Shown here in pieces: positions 30,678 to 39,179 of a stretch of 64,000 nucleotides of DNA; positions within the stretch are counted from its first letter, which is position 1, and every line of letters starts with the position of its first letter. The notes below the pieces were generated by a model that was not told where the DNA came from, searched no databases, and saw only the letters and a list, made by a program, of their open reading frames with translations. The position numbers and the translations under genes were made by a program. Source of the stretch: Cognataquiflexum nitidum (GTDB lineage Bacteria > Bacteroidota > Bacteroidia > Cytophagales > Cyclobacteriaceae); contig NZ_JAKZAM010000015.1 of NCBI RefSeq assembly GCF_022538055.1, positions 2,501 to 66,500 on the forward strand. The letters run 5' to 3'.

Positions 30678-31577
30678 TTAGAATACTAAGGACTTCATAA
30701 ATGTGGCATTTTTTTCAGCTGCTTCCATAGGGTTTGTTCCGTCAAACCTTTCTTGCTCCACAATAAAATATTTCATTCCGTTATCCATACCGGCTCTAAG
30801 AATAGAAGGGAAATCCATGATACCTGAACCGATTAGGGTTGACCCGTTGGGTTCTGAGAATTCCAAGTCAGCAGATTTGTCCTTCACATGACCTAGCGTA
30901 AACCTATTGGGGTACTTTTTGATATATTCTATCGGGTCTTTTCCTGCGGTATACACCCAATAGGTATCCATTTCGAATTCCACCAAAGTAGGGTCTGTAT
31001 TTGCCAAAAGATAGTCGTGTGGGATTTGGCCGTCGAGGTCTACAAAAGTATAACCATGATTATGATAGGCAAATTTGATCCCGTGCTGTTTGCAAATTTC
31101 CCCCTGCTTGTTAAAATCATCATTGATTCTCTTGAAGTCATCCATGGATTTTTGAGGACCTACCCAAGGATTGATCAGGTATTTCATTCCGATGGCGGCA
31201 GCCTCCTCTGCTTGTTTCTCAAGATTTTCATAGGTATTGGCATGCGAGGCGATAAAGTCAAGGCCCAAGTCGCTTGTCAGGCTTTTGAATTCAGTATTTT
31301 TCATTCCCCAAAATATACCTTTTCCTCCATCAAATCCTTCGATCTGTGTATAACCAAAGCCTGCAACGGCCTTTATTGTTGCCACGGGGTCTTCTGCCAT
31401 GTTCTCTTTGACCGAATATAGCTGTATACCAAAGTTGTCCAAAATTCCTACAGAAGCGCTTAAAACTGCTTCTGAGAGGCTGTCACCTTCTTTTTTTGGC
31501 GAGCAAAATTGCAAGGGCAGGAATGCTCCCATTCCCATTGCGGTGCTTAGCTTGATAAAATTTCTTCTATTTTTCAT
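30678..31577 (-). CDS. Exported sugar phosphate isomerase/epimerase-like TIM-barrel protein (Tat lipoprotein)
   Basis: This 299-residue protein has an N-terminal twin-arginine motif RRNFIK followed by a lipobox-like LQFC near residue 25, suggesting Tat export and lipid anchoring. The AP-endonuclease-2-like TIM barrel follows. Metal-site segments are IASHANTYE (near 112), KYLINPWVG, FAYHNHGYTF (near 172), VEFEMDTYWVYTAGKDP (near 205), TLGHVKDKS and YFIVEQERF near 275. This group acts on sugars, often keto-sugars. It is the last gene of the left arm, 61 bases after the subunit-3 gene, with a GAGACTGTC/GACAGCCTC hairpin in the gap. Confidence 0.85.
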   Translation of the reverse strand: MKNRRNFIKLSTAMGMGAFLPLQFCSPKKEGDSLSEAVLSASVGILDNFGIQLYSVKENMAEDPVATIKAVAGFGYTQIEGFDGGKGIFWGMKNTEFKSLTSDLGLDFIASHANTYENLEKQAEEAAAIGMKYLINPWVGPQKSMDDFKRINDDFNKQGEICKQHGIKFAYHNHGYTFVDLDGQIPHDYLLANTDPTLVEFEMDTYWVYTAGKDPIEYIKKYPNRFTLGHVKDKSADLEFSEPNGSTLIGSGIMDFPSILRAGMDNGMKYFIVEQERFDGTNPMEAAEKNATFMKSLVF

Positions 31578-31638
31578 GTTGGGCTTTTTTTAATAGAGAA
31601 GAGACTGTCCAAAGACAGCCTCTTATTTTTATACTAAG

Positions 31639-32199
31639 TTAAATGGCATAAGCTTTATCTCCCGGCTTATATTCAATGCAAGGGTCATATTTACCCGGTA
31701 CTTCGTAATACCTTAGTTGCTGTGTTGCCCCCACCTCAGAAGTAAAGTACCCCAAAACCGTCAAATCCTGAAGCATTTTTATCACGCCTGCATTTTTGTC
31801 TTCTGCATCTGCATTTGATTTTGCTTTGAGTTCGTTGAGGTAGGCGGTGCGTTCTTCTAAAGTAGCTGCCATGAAATCACTTCCTATGCTTGTTTTGAAA
31901 TCCTTCCTAATGAAATTCAAACCTTCCACGAAGGAGGTTTGCTGCTCTGCATTGTAGGTGTCTTTTACCATCATTACCATAAATCCTCCAATACCAACAG
32001 CTTTGGCACCCGGAGTATCAGTAGTTGGTATGATTGCTTCACCGATCTCGTCGAGAAACGCAATGTCTTTTGGCGAAAACTCCAAGCCTACTATTTGGTC
32101 TTCCGGGGCACAACCGGTCAGGATCACATTGGCACCGACCATTGTTCCTCCCATCATCAAAACGACACTTTTCAAAGCATCTCTTCTATTCATTGCCAT
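31639..32199 (-). CDS. Gluconate 2-dehydrogenase subunit 3 family protein (Tat)
   Basis: This 186-residue protein has the Tat signal MNRRDALKSVVLMMGG with a lipobox ILTGC (Cys near residue 30). The subunit-3 domain follows (FSPKDIAFLDEIGEAIIPTT near 42, PGAKAVGIGGFMVMMVKDTY near 62, LGYFTSEVGATQQLRYYEVPG near 150; only short cores are diagnostic). These small subunits carry the Tat signal for the leaderless GMC flavoprotein and help it fold and cross the membrane. It is 18 bases downstream of its GMC partner on the same strand. Confidence 0.92.
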   Translation of the reverse strand: MAMNRRDALKSVVLMMGGTMVGANVILTGCAPEDQIVGLEFSPKDIAFLDEIGEAIIPTTDTPGAKAVGIGGFMVMMVKDTYNAEQQTSFVEGLNFIRKDFKTSIGSDFMAATLEERTAYLNELKAKSNADAEDKNAGVIKMLQDLTVLGYFTSEVGATQQLRYYEVPGKYDPCIEYKPGDKAYAI

Positions 32200-32217
32200 G
32201 ATTCAATTCTTTTAAGA

Positions 32218-33897
32218 TTATAAATTTCCTTTCTTAAATTCACTTACAGCAAAGTCTACCGCCCGAGCTGTCAAAGCCATGTAGGTCAAGGATGGATTTT
32301 GTGCTGCTGCAGAAGTCATACATGCTCCATCTGTGACAAAGACATTTTTGGCATCCCACACTTGGTTGTTTTCGTTTAGAACCGAAGTTTTAGGGTCCCT
32401 GCCCATCCTGGCAGTCCCCATTTCGTGGATTCCTTGACCAAAAGTATAACCGGCATCAAAGGTCTTGACATTTTTCAATCCTGCAGCTTCCAGCATTTCG
32501 GCTGCATCATTCATCATATCCACCCTCATTTTCTTTTCGTTCTCTTTGATTTCGGCATCCATTTCCAAAATTGAAATACCCCATTTGTCGACCTTGTCTT
32601 TACTGAGTTTGATGGTGTTTTCATGGTAGGGAAGGATTTCCCCGAAGGCAGTGATCCCCATACTCCATGGCCCTGGTTCGCTCAAGGCCTCCTTCATAGG
32701 TGCGCCAAAGTTCATCTCCGCTACATTCCTATTCCATCCTGACCTTGAAGCTGCGCCTTGATAGCCAAAGCCTCTTAAGTAGTCTCTCTTGTCTCCATCG
32801 ATATTTCTGAATCTCGGGATATAAACCCCATTTGGCCTTCTTCCAAAATAATACTTATCCTCATATCCTTCGGCTACTCCATTGGCGCCCAATCTGAAAT
32901 GATGGTCCATCACATTATGGCCCAACTCTCCCGAACTGCTACCCAATCCTTCCGGCCAAATATCGGTCGCTGATCTCATCAGGATAGAAGTCGAATTGAA
33001 GGCAGATGCACACAGGAAAATGATCTTGGCATTGAATTCATATGTCTGATTTGTCTCGCCGTCAATGATTTCAACACCAGTGGCTTTTTTGCTGTCTTTG
33101 TCATATATCAATTTGGTAACAATTGACCAAGGTCTCAAAGTCAGGTTACCTGTCTTTACAGCTGCTGGTAAGGTTGACGCTTGCGTTGAAAAATAACCGC
33201 CAAAAGGACATCCCAAAGAGCATTTGTTTCTAAACTGACATTGTGATCTTCCTTCCAAAGGTTGGGTCAGGTTGGCAACTCTTCCGATAGTGACGAGTCT
33301 TCTTCCGTCAAAGGCCTTCTTTACCCTTTCTGCTACATCTTTTTCCACGCAGTTGAGTGGCATAGGCGGCTGAAAATCACCGTCAGGAAGCTGTGCCAGT
33401 CCATCTTTGTTTCCTGATATCCCGGCAAATTTTTCCACATAACTGTACCAAGGGGCCAAGTCTTTGTATCTGATTGGCCAATCCACGGCAATGCCTTCTT
33501 TGAGGTTTGCTTCAAAATCAAGATCACTTAACCTATAGCTTTGTCTTCCCCAAAGTAAGGATCTTCCTCCGACCTGATATCCCCGAAACCAGGTGAATGG
33601 TTTGGTTTCGATATAAGGTGACTCGGATTCGTGTGCCCACCAGTCAAGGTTAAGCTCATTCAGTACATAATCTCTCTTTAAATTGGGATGCGCATCCAGC
33701 ATCTCTGTAGTTCTCCTACCCCTGTGTGGGACCTCCCAAGGGGCAAGGGTGGCTGTTTTGTAATCTGTTTTGTGTACTACATTTGGTCCTCTTTCGAGCA
33801 TAAGGACTTTAAGCCCTTTTTCTGTCAACTCTTTCGCGGCCCAGCCTCCGCTGATTCCCGAACCGACCACGATAGCGTCATACGTATTGTCTGCCAT
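32218..33897 (-). CDS. GMC oxidoreductase (glycoside/sugar dehydrogenase catalytic subunit)
   Basis: This 559-residue FAD enzyme has the FAD motif IVVGSGISGGWAAKEL near residue 9 and the GMC substrate-loop text RGYQVGGRSLLWGRQSYR near 104. Three cysteines in C-x5-C-x3-C (CQFRNKCSLGC, near 221) resemble the 3Fe-4S binding region of FAD glucose and gluconate dehydrogenases. The catalytic end has IHEMGTARMG near 493 and QNPSLTYMAL near 535. It has no signal of its own, so export would depend on the adjacent Tat subunit. Likely reaction: oxidation of a sugar or glycoside hydroxyl, probably at C3, with electrons to cytochrome c. Confidence 0.93.
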   Translation of the reverse strand: MADNTYDAIVVGSGISGGWAAKELTEKGLKVLMLERGPNVVHKTDYKTATLAPWEVPHRGRRTTEMLDAHPNLKRDYVLNELNLDWWAHESESPYIETKPFTWFRGYQVGGRSLLWGRQSYRLSDLDFEANLKEGIAVDWPIRYKDLAPWYSYVEKFAGISGNKDGLAQLPDGDFQPPMPLNCVEKDVAERVKKAFDGRRLVTIGRVANLTQPLEGRSQCQFRNKCSLGCPFGGYFSTQASTLPAAVKTGNLTLRPWSIVTKLIYDKDSKKATGVEIIDGETNQTYEFNAKIIFLCASAFNSTSILMRSATDIWPEGLGSSSGELGHNVMDHHFRLGANGVAEGYEDKYYFGRRPNGVYIPRFRNIDGDKRDYLRGFGYQGAASRSGWNRNVAEMNFGAPMKEALSEPGPWSMGITAFGEILPYHENTIKLSKDKVDKWGISILEMDAEIKENEKKMRVDMMNDAAEMLEAAGLKNVKTFDAGYTFGQGIHEMGTARMGRDPKTSVLNENNQVWDAKNVFVTDGACMTSAAAQNPSLTYMALTARAVDFAVSEFKKGNL

Positions 33898-33920
33898 AAT
33901 AATTATATAATTGAGTTTAC

Positions 33921-34793
33921 TTATAAATCACAAATTTTGATTGCTTCGGCAAGTGAAGCCATTTTGTCTGCCTTCTTTGGAACGAATTCCTGACAGAAAT
34001 ATCCTTTGTATCCTGTCTCCAGTATAGCTTTTACAATCGGAGGATAATAGATTTCTTGGGACTCGTCTATTTCATTCCTTCCGGGATTGCCTGCCGTATG
34101 GTAATGCCCAAAGTATTGATGGTCTCTTTTGATCGTCCTGATGATGTCACCCTCCATGATCTGCATGTGGTAGATGTCGTAGAGCAGTTTGAGGTTTGGA
34201 GAACCAACCATTTTGCAGAGTTCTATGCCCCAAGCGCTTTTGTCGCACATATAATCAGCATGGTCTACTTTGCTGTTGAGTAGTTCCATGATGATCATGA
34301 CATTGTGTTTTTCGGCAGTAGCCATGATTTTTTTGAGACCTTCGGCAGAATTCTTCAACCCCGTCTCATCATCCATGCCATTTCTGTTACCACTGAAAGC
34401 TATCAAATTTTTATAACCGGCCTTTTCTACCAACGGAATCACTTCCTCATAGCCTTTGATCAATTGTTCGTGGTTTTTGGGGTCATTCCATCCTTTGACT
34501 ATACCCATATCTGCACCGTTGCATAGGGAGCAAACTACTCCGTGTTTTTGGAGAATGTGCCAGTTTTTTGGGCCTATCAAGTCAATGGCATTGAATCCGA
34601 TTTTTTTGATTTCGATGCATAGCTCTTCGATTGTCATCGGATTAAAGGGCCAATGACAGACAGCATGGTTCACATTGCCTTTGAGCTGATACGGAAGGCT
34701 TTCAGCATGAGAGCTTACGAGGGGAAGGCCTGTGGCGGCCACTGTCCCCACTAACATTTTTTTTAGACTGTTTCTTCGGCTGAGTTGGGTCAT
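33921..34793 (-). CDS. Exported hydroxypyruvate isomerase-like TIM-barrel protein (Tat)
   Basis: This 290-residue protein has the Tat signal SRRNSLKKMLVGTVAATG, cleaved near SHA. The Hyi/AP-endonuclease-2 TIM barrel follows, with the metal site recognisable as MIIMELLNSKVDH (near 157), LLYDIYHMQIMEGD (near 198), FGHYHTAGNPGRNEID (near 220) and YFCQEFVPKKAD (near 265). Cytoplasmic Hyi isomerises hydroxypyruvate. This exported version more probably handles a keto-sugar made by the neighbouring GMC enzyme. It overlaps the MFS gene by four bases (ATGA) and lies 23 bases before the GMC gene. Confidence 0.87.
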   Translation of the reverse strand: MTQLSRRNSLKKMLVGTVAATGLPLVSSHAESLPYQLKGNVNHAVCHWPFNPMTIEELCIEIKKIGFNAIDLIGPKNWHILQKHGVVCSLCNGADMGIVKGWNDPKNHEQLIKGYEEVIPLVEKAGYKNLIAFSGNRNGMDDETGLKNSAEGLKKIMATAEKHNVMIIMELLNSKVDHADYMCDKSAWGIELCKMVGSPNLKLLYDIYHMQIMEGDIIRTIKRDHQYFGHYHTAGNPGRNEIDESQEIYYPPIVKAILETGYKGYFCQEFVPKKADKMASLAEAIKICDL

Positions 34794-36040
34794 GATTCAA
34801 TAGGTTTGATTTCGGGTTTTTTGTTCATTGTTTCATTTTTAAAGAAGATTAGGAATATCAATACCACCAATATAGCAATACCGGAGGGAATCATCCAGAT
34901 GGATTTCCAATCATGTGTACCATCTGCATTCAAATATAAATCAGTGACTTGTCCGGCGACAGCAAATCCTATCAGCATTCCCAGACCATAGGTTGCCAGG
35001 GTAATAAGGCCTTGAGCTGAAGATTGAAATTTCTCTCCGGCCTTCGAATCGGTATAGATTTGACCGGAGACAAAGAAGAAATCATAGCAAATGCCATGAA
35101 GTGCTATTCCGAGGATCAATAAATAAAGTCCGTTACCTGCATCTCCAATAGAAAACAAGGCATACCGTATCACCCAGGCTAGCATTCCTACCAACATGGT
35201 CATTTTAAATCCAAATCTTTTGAAGAAAAATGGAAGCAATAGAAGGAATAACGCTTCGGAAACCTGTCCGATAGTCATTTTTCCGGTAGGGTCTGATACG
35301 CCGATTTCAGCTAGGAACGGATTTGCGTTTTGATAATAAAAAGCCAAAGGAATGCAGATTAAAATTGAAGATAAAAAGAAGATAGCGTAGTTTTTGTCTT
35401 TCAATAATTTCAAGGCGTCCAGTCCGATCAGATCGCCCATATTTACTTTTTTGGTTTTATTGGCTCGGGGAGGAGTTTTTGGAAGGGTAAATGAAAACAA
35501 ACCAAGAACCAAAGAGGATATGGAGGCCATCAGAAAAGTGTTTTTGAGAAAGCCATTCGACATGTTTGCGGCTTCATCCCACAAGAAGACATAACTGATC
35601 GAAAGCCCTGCTGCGATCCAACCGATTGTTCCCCATACCCGGATCGGCGAAAATTCTTTTTCGGGATCTTTCATCTGTCTAAAAGAAACAGAATTGACCA
35701 AAGCCAAAGTAGGCATGTAGAGAACCATGTACCCAAATATGAACGGATAAAACAATTCAAAACTTGTAGCCTGATAGCATAAATACAATAATACAGCACC
35801 AATCAGATGAAGGAAGCCCAAGATTTTTTCTGCATTGAAATACCTGTCTGCAATCAATCCGATGATAAACGGAGCGATAATGGCGCCAAATGACTGCGTG
35901 GAAAAGGCAGCGGCTATTTGGGTATAGCTAGCACCAAGATTGGTAACCAAAAAAGTGCCCATGGTCACATACCATGAACCCCAAACGAAAAATTCCAAGA
36001 ACATCATAAAAGAAAGTTGGGCTCGGGTTCCGGAATGCAT
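34790..36040 (-). CDS. MFS transporter, nucleoside:H+ symporter (NupG/XapB) family
   Basis: This 416-residue protein has about 12 predicted membrane segments. The start MHSGTRAQLSFMMFLEFFVWGSWYVTMGTF (core FFVWGSWYVT) and FGAIIAPFIIGLIADRYF near 50 are typical of the NHS branch of MFS often found in sugar loci of Bacteroidota. It probably imports the sugar or keto-sugar produced in the periplasm. It is the first gene of the left arm, coupled to the Hyi-like gene, and the divergent promoter region is upstream. Confidence 0.9.
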   Translation of the reverse strand: MHSGTRAQLSFMMFLEFFVWGSWYVTMGTFLVTNLGASYTQIAAAFSTQSFGAIIAPFIIGLIADRYFNAEKILGFLHLIGAVLLYLCYQATSFELFYPFIFGYMVLYMPTLALVNSVSFRQMKDPEKEFSPIRVWGTIGWIAAGLSISYVFLWDEAANMSNGFLKNTFLMASISSLVLGLFSFTLPKTPPRANKTKKVNMGDLIGLDALKLLKDKNYAIFFLSSILICIPLAFYYQNANPFLAEIGVSDPTGKMTIGQVSEALFLLLLPFFFKRFGFKMTMLVGMLAWVIRYALFSIGDAGNGLYLLILGIALHGICYDFFFVSGQIYTDSKAGEKFQSSAQGLITLATYGLGMLIGFAVAGQVTDLYLNADGTHDWKSIWMIPSGIAILVVLIFLIFFKNETMNKKPEIKPIES

Positions 36041-36313
36041 AATTATCGTGGTTGATTGGTTAAAATCGGAGATAACGAAGCTGTAAAGTATTAATTTTAT
36101 GTTTAAAATTCAGGTATTTTGCCTTAATTTTAGTTTTTCCGAAAGACCAAATGAAATAAGTCAATAAGCGGTTCAAAACTTTACCACTCATAACATCTTA
36201 CTGCAATTGGTCATTTATTTCATTTCGTGTTTATGGGAAAACAAATCATAAATTATCTTACAAGAAATTTAATCCAAAATATTTAACCCTGAAAACCAAT
36301 AATCCAATATAAT
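36041..36313. promoter_or_regulatory. Divergent promoter region with inverted repeat of AAATGAAATAA
   Basis: These 273 bases separate the two arms of the sugar-oxidation locus. AAATGAAATAA at 36149-36159 and its reverse complement at 36215-36225 form a spaced inverted pair. Their flanks are also related (AAATGAAATAAGTCA and AAATGAAATAAATGA), which suits binding of one regulator at two sites. GACCAAAT and TTGGTC lie at the outer and inner edges. No regulator gene is in the window. Confidence 0.45.
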
Positions 36314-37480
36314 ATGGCAGCACAGAAAAAACTCAAAATGGGAATGGTTGGCGGAGGTCCAGGTGCATTTATCGGTGCAATCCACCGGAGTGCGGCGTTG
36401 ATGGACGGTTTGATAGAAATCACAGCAGGTTCTTTTAGCAGCAATCCTGAAAAAACCAAGCAGGCCGGTGAGGAACTCATGCTTGACCCATCCCGGGTTT
36501 ATTCATCCTATGACGAAATGATCCAAAAGGAACTGGCATTGCCTGAATCCGAAAGGATAGACATCATCAGCATCGTCACACCCAACAATGTACACTTTGA
36601 TCCAACAAAGAAAGCTTTAGAGGCAGGATTCCATGTGGTCCTCGACAAGCCGATGACCCTAACCTATACAGAAGCAAAAGAATTATACAAGATTATCAAA
36701 AAGAGTGACAAGCTTTTTTGCCTGACACATACCTATACCGGATATCCGATGATCAAGCAGATGAAGCAAATGATTGCAGAAGGGGTGATCGGAGAAGTCA
36801 GAAAAGTCTATGTGGAATATCCTCAGGGATGGTTGCATAAGCTGCTAGAGTATGAAAACAAACAGGCGGAATGGAGAACAGATCCTGCCAGAAATGGGAA
36901 AGCCGGTTGCTTTGGCGATATTGGGACACATGCCTTCAACCTCGCTGAATATGTGTCCGGAATCAAAGTCGCTAAAATCTGTGCAGACCTTGATATCAAA
37001 GTAGCAGGTCGCCCTATCGATGACGATGGAGCAGTTTTGATGCGATTCGAAAATAATGCCTCCGGAATACTGACTGCATCCCAAATAGACGCAGGATGTG
37101 AAAATAACCTCAAAATCCGTGTTTATGGAGAAAAAGGAGGGTTGGAATGGATGCAGGAAGATAATAATTCCCTAAGACTAAGATGGTCTGACAGACCGGA
37201 TGAAATATATCGGGCAGGAAACGGCTATCTAGGCTCAATGGCCAATGAAAATACCAGAACTCCCGCTGGTCATCCGGAAGGATATATTGAAGCTTTTGCC
37301 AATATTTACCGAAACTTCGCAAGGTGCATTTGTGCCTTGAGAAAAGGGGAGGAGCCCAAAGCTGAATGGTGGGACTTCCCAGGTGCAGAAGATGGAATCC
37401 GCGGCATGGCCTTTATCGAAAATGTCTTGGCAAGCTCGGCTTCCGATCAGAAATGGACACCGTTTACAGTAGAATATTAA
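36314..37480 (+). CDS. Gfo/Idh/MocA family oxidoreductase
   Basis: This 388-residue NAD(P)-dependent sugar dehydrogenase has the Rossmann motif MVGGGPGAFIGAIHRSA near residue 10, the DKP motif VVLDKPMTLTYTEAKEL near 112 and the catalytic region GCFGDIGTHAFNLAEYVSG near 200. There is no signal peptide, so it is cytoplasmic. In the proposed pathway it would reduce an imported 3-keto-sugar or oxidise its product. It is the first gene of the right arm, 197 bases before the TIM-barrel gene. Confidence 0.93.
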   Translation: MAAQKKLKMGMVGGGPGAFIGAIHRSAALMDGLIEITAGSFSSNPEKTKQAGEELMLDPSRVYSSYDEMIQKELALPESERIDIISIVTPNNVHFDPTKKALEAGFHVVLDKPMTLTYTEAKELYKIIKKSDKLFCLTHTYTGYPMIKQMKQMIAEGVIGEVRKVYVEYPQGWLHKLLEYENKQAEWRTDPARNGKAGCFGDIGTHAFNLAEYVSGIKVAKICADLDIKVAGRPIDDDGAVLMRFENNASGILTASQIDAGCENNLKIRVYGEKGGLEWMQEDNNSLRLRWSDRPDEIYRAGNGYLGSMANENTRTPAGHPEGYIEAFANIYRNFARCICALRKGEEPKAEWWDFPGAEDGIRGMAFIENVLASSASDQKWTPFTVEY

Positions 37481-37677
37481 AAATAGAAGCGAGAGGCGAG
37501 AACCGAGAGACAAGAAAAAAGTACTATGTACTAAGTATCAAGTACCAAGTCCTGAATTCTTTTAAAATATCGGACAAACCTTAACCAACTTTAAAACCTT
37601 CTAATCTTTTAACATTTAAACCATTTCAATTTTCCAATTTTGCAATTTTCCAATCTTAAAATCAAAAAAATAAACCT
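37481..37677. repeat. Intergenic low-complexity repeats
   Basis: The gap holds short near-repeats: GCGAGAGGCGAGAACCGAGAG, the TACTATGTACTAAGTATCAA block, and the CAATTTTCCAATTTTGCAAT block at about 37626-37655. The last type recurs inverted at 48666-48720. No gene or terminator is seen, so the right arm may be one transcript. Confidence 0.55.
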
Positions 37678-38730
37678 ATGAAAACCATAAAAGGACCCGC
37701 AGTTTTTTTGGCACAGTTTGCCGATGACAAAGCACCGTTCAATAGCCTTAAAAGTATTTGCGAGTGGATGTCTGCTGCCGGATACAAAGGTGTACAGATT
37801 CCATCTTGGGACGGAAGATTGATCGACCTCCAAAAAGCCGCCGAAAGCAAAACCTACGCCGATGAAATCAAAGGCATCGTCAATGCCACAGGCATGCAAA
37901 TCACCGAACTTTCGACCCACCTTCAGGGTCAGTTAGTGGCGACCCATCCTGCTTACAACGAGCTTTTCGATGGTTTTGCTCCTGCAAACCTTGCCGGAAA
38001 TCTCAAAGCAAAATCTGAATGGGCAACCCAACAGCTAAAATTTGCGGCCAAAGCCTCTGCCAATCTTGGACTAAATGCACACGCCACCTTTTCCGGAGCA
38101 CTGATGTGGCAGACAGTATATCCTTGGCCACAGCGTCCGGCAGGTTTGGTGGATACCGGATTTACCGAATTGGCAAAAAGATGGATGCCTATCTTGGATA
38201 CTTTTGAAGAATATGGCGTCGATGTATGCTATGAACTCCATCCCGGAGAAGATTTGCATGATGGTATTACTTTCGAAATGTTTTTGGAGAAAGTAAACCA
38301 CCATAAGCGAGCAAATATCCTGTATGATCCAAGCCACTTTGTATTACAGTGCCTTGACTACCTCCAATTCATTGATTTCTATCACGAAAGAATCAAGATG
38401 TTCCATGTCAAAGATGCGGAGTTTAATCCAACAGGCAAGCAGGGCGTCTATGGAGGATACCAAGGATGGGTGCAGCGTGCAGGAAGATTCCGCTCCTTGG
38501 GAGATGGCCAAGTAGATTTTAGTGGTATCTTTAGCAAACTTTCGCAGTACGACTACTCAGGATGGGCGGTACTCGAATGGGAATGTGCCATCAAACATCC
38601 TGAGCAAGGAGCACTTGAAGGCGCTCCATTTATTGCAGAACATATCATCAGAGTCACAGAAAAAGCCTTTGATGATTTTGCTTCGGCAGGAGCTGACGAG
38701 GCTTTCAACAAAAAAATCCTAGGAATTTAA
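37678..38730 (+). CDS. Cytoplasmic sugar phosphate isomerase/epimerase (TIM barrel)
   Basis: This 350-residue protein has the AP-endonuclease-2-like barrel with metal-ligand segments VCYELHPGEDLHDG (near 183), ANILYDPSHFVLQ (near 215), KMFHVKDAEFNPTG (near 240) and GWAVLEWECAIKHP (near 296). No signal peptide is present, in contrast to the two Tat-borne TIM-barrel proteins of the left arm, so this is the cytoplasmic member of the trio. Expected to isomerise or epimerise the imported keto-sugar. It is followed 21 bases later by the cytochrome gene. Confidence 0.92.
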   Translation: MKTIKGPAVFLAQFADDKAPFNSLKSICEWMSAAGYKGVQIPSWDGRLIDLQKAAESKTYADEIKGIVNATGMQITELSTHLQGQLVATHPAYNELFDGFAPANLAGNLKAKSEWATQQLKFAAKASANLGLNAHATFSGALMWQTVYPWPQRPAGLVDTGFTELAKRWMPILDTFEEYGVDVCYELHPGEDLHDGITFEMFLEKVNHHKRANILYDPSHFVLQCLDYLQFIDFYHERIKMFHVKDAEFNPTGKQGVYGGYQGWVQRAGRFRSLGDGQVDFSGIFSKLSQYDYSGWAVLEWECAIKHPEQGALEGAPFIAEHIIRVTEKAFDDFASAGADEAFNKKILGI

Positions 38731-38751
38731 ATTACCGTTAACCTATATTTT

Positions 38752-39177
38752 ATGAAACTGATTAAATCTTTGACACTTGGCTTGATAGCCGTATCCGCCT
38801 TGACTTACTCCTGTGGAGGAGGTTCTACTTCCGAAACTGCCACTACGGAGACCGAGGTCACCACTCCCCCTCCTGCTGCTCCCGTTAGTTTGGAAGATAA
38901 ATACAAAGACAACCCGCTCTTTATCGCAGGTCAAGCAAAAACAAAAGAAGCGGGCTGTACAGCCTGTCATATGGTGGAGAGAAAAATCGTAGGGCCATCT
39001 TACGCGGATGTAGCAGCCAAATATGAAAGCACTCCTGAGAACATCGCCTTGCTTACCAAGCACGTGATAGAAGGACACGTAGGAACATGGGGTGAAATCA
39101 TGATGCCTTCTCACCCACAACTTGCACCTGCAGATGTAGAAGAAATGGTGAAATATGTTCTCCTTTTGAAGAAATAA
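38752..39177 (+). CDS. Class I cytochrome c lipoprotein
   Basis: This 141-residue protein has a lipoprotein signal ending ALTYSC (Cys 21), then a Thr/Glu/Pro linker to about residue 45. A single haem c domain follows with CTACH at 69-73 and the distal Met in GEIMMPSHPQ near 125. It probably accepts electrons from the GMC dehydrogenase of the left arm and passes them to the respiratory chain. It lies two bases before the DUF1080 gene. Confidence 0.95.
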   Translation: MKLIKSLTLGLIAVSALTYSCGGGSTSETATTETEVTTPPPAAPVSLEDKYKDNPLFIAGQAKTKEAGCTACHMVERKIVGPSYADVAAKYESTPENIALLTKHVIEGHVGTWGEIMMPSHPQLAPADVEEMVKYVLLLKK

Positions 39178-39179
39178 TA

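Noticed and set aside
31599-31624. Hairpin between the Tat TIM-barrel and subunit-3 genes considered as a terminator
   Set aside because: On the - strand it is not followed by a T run, so it is unlikely to stop transcription in the gene direction.
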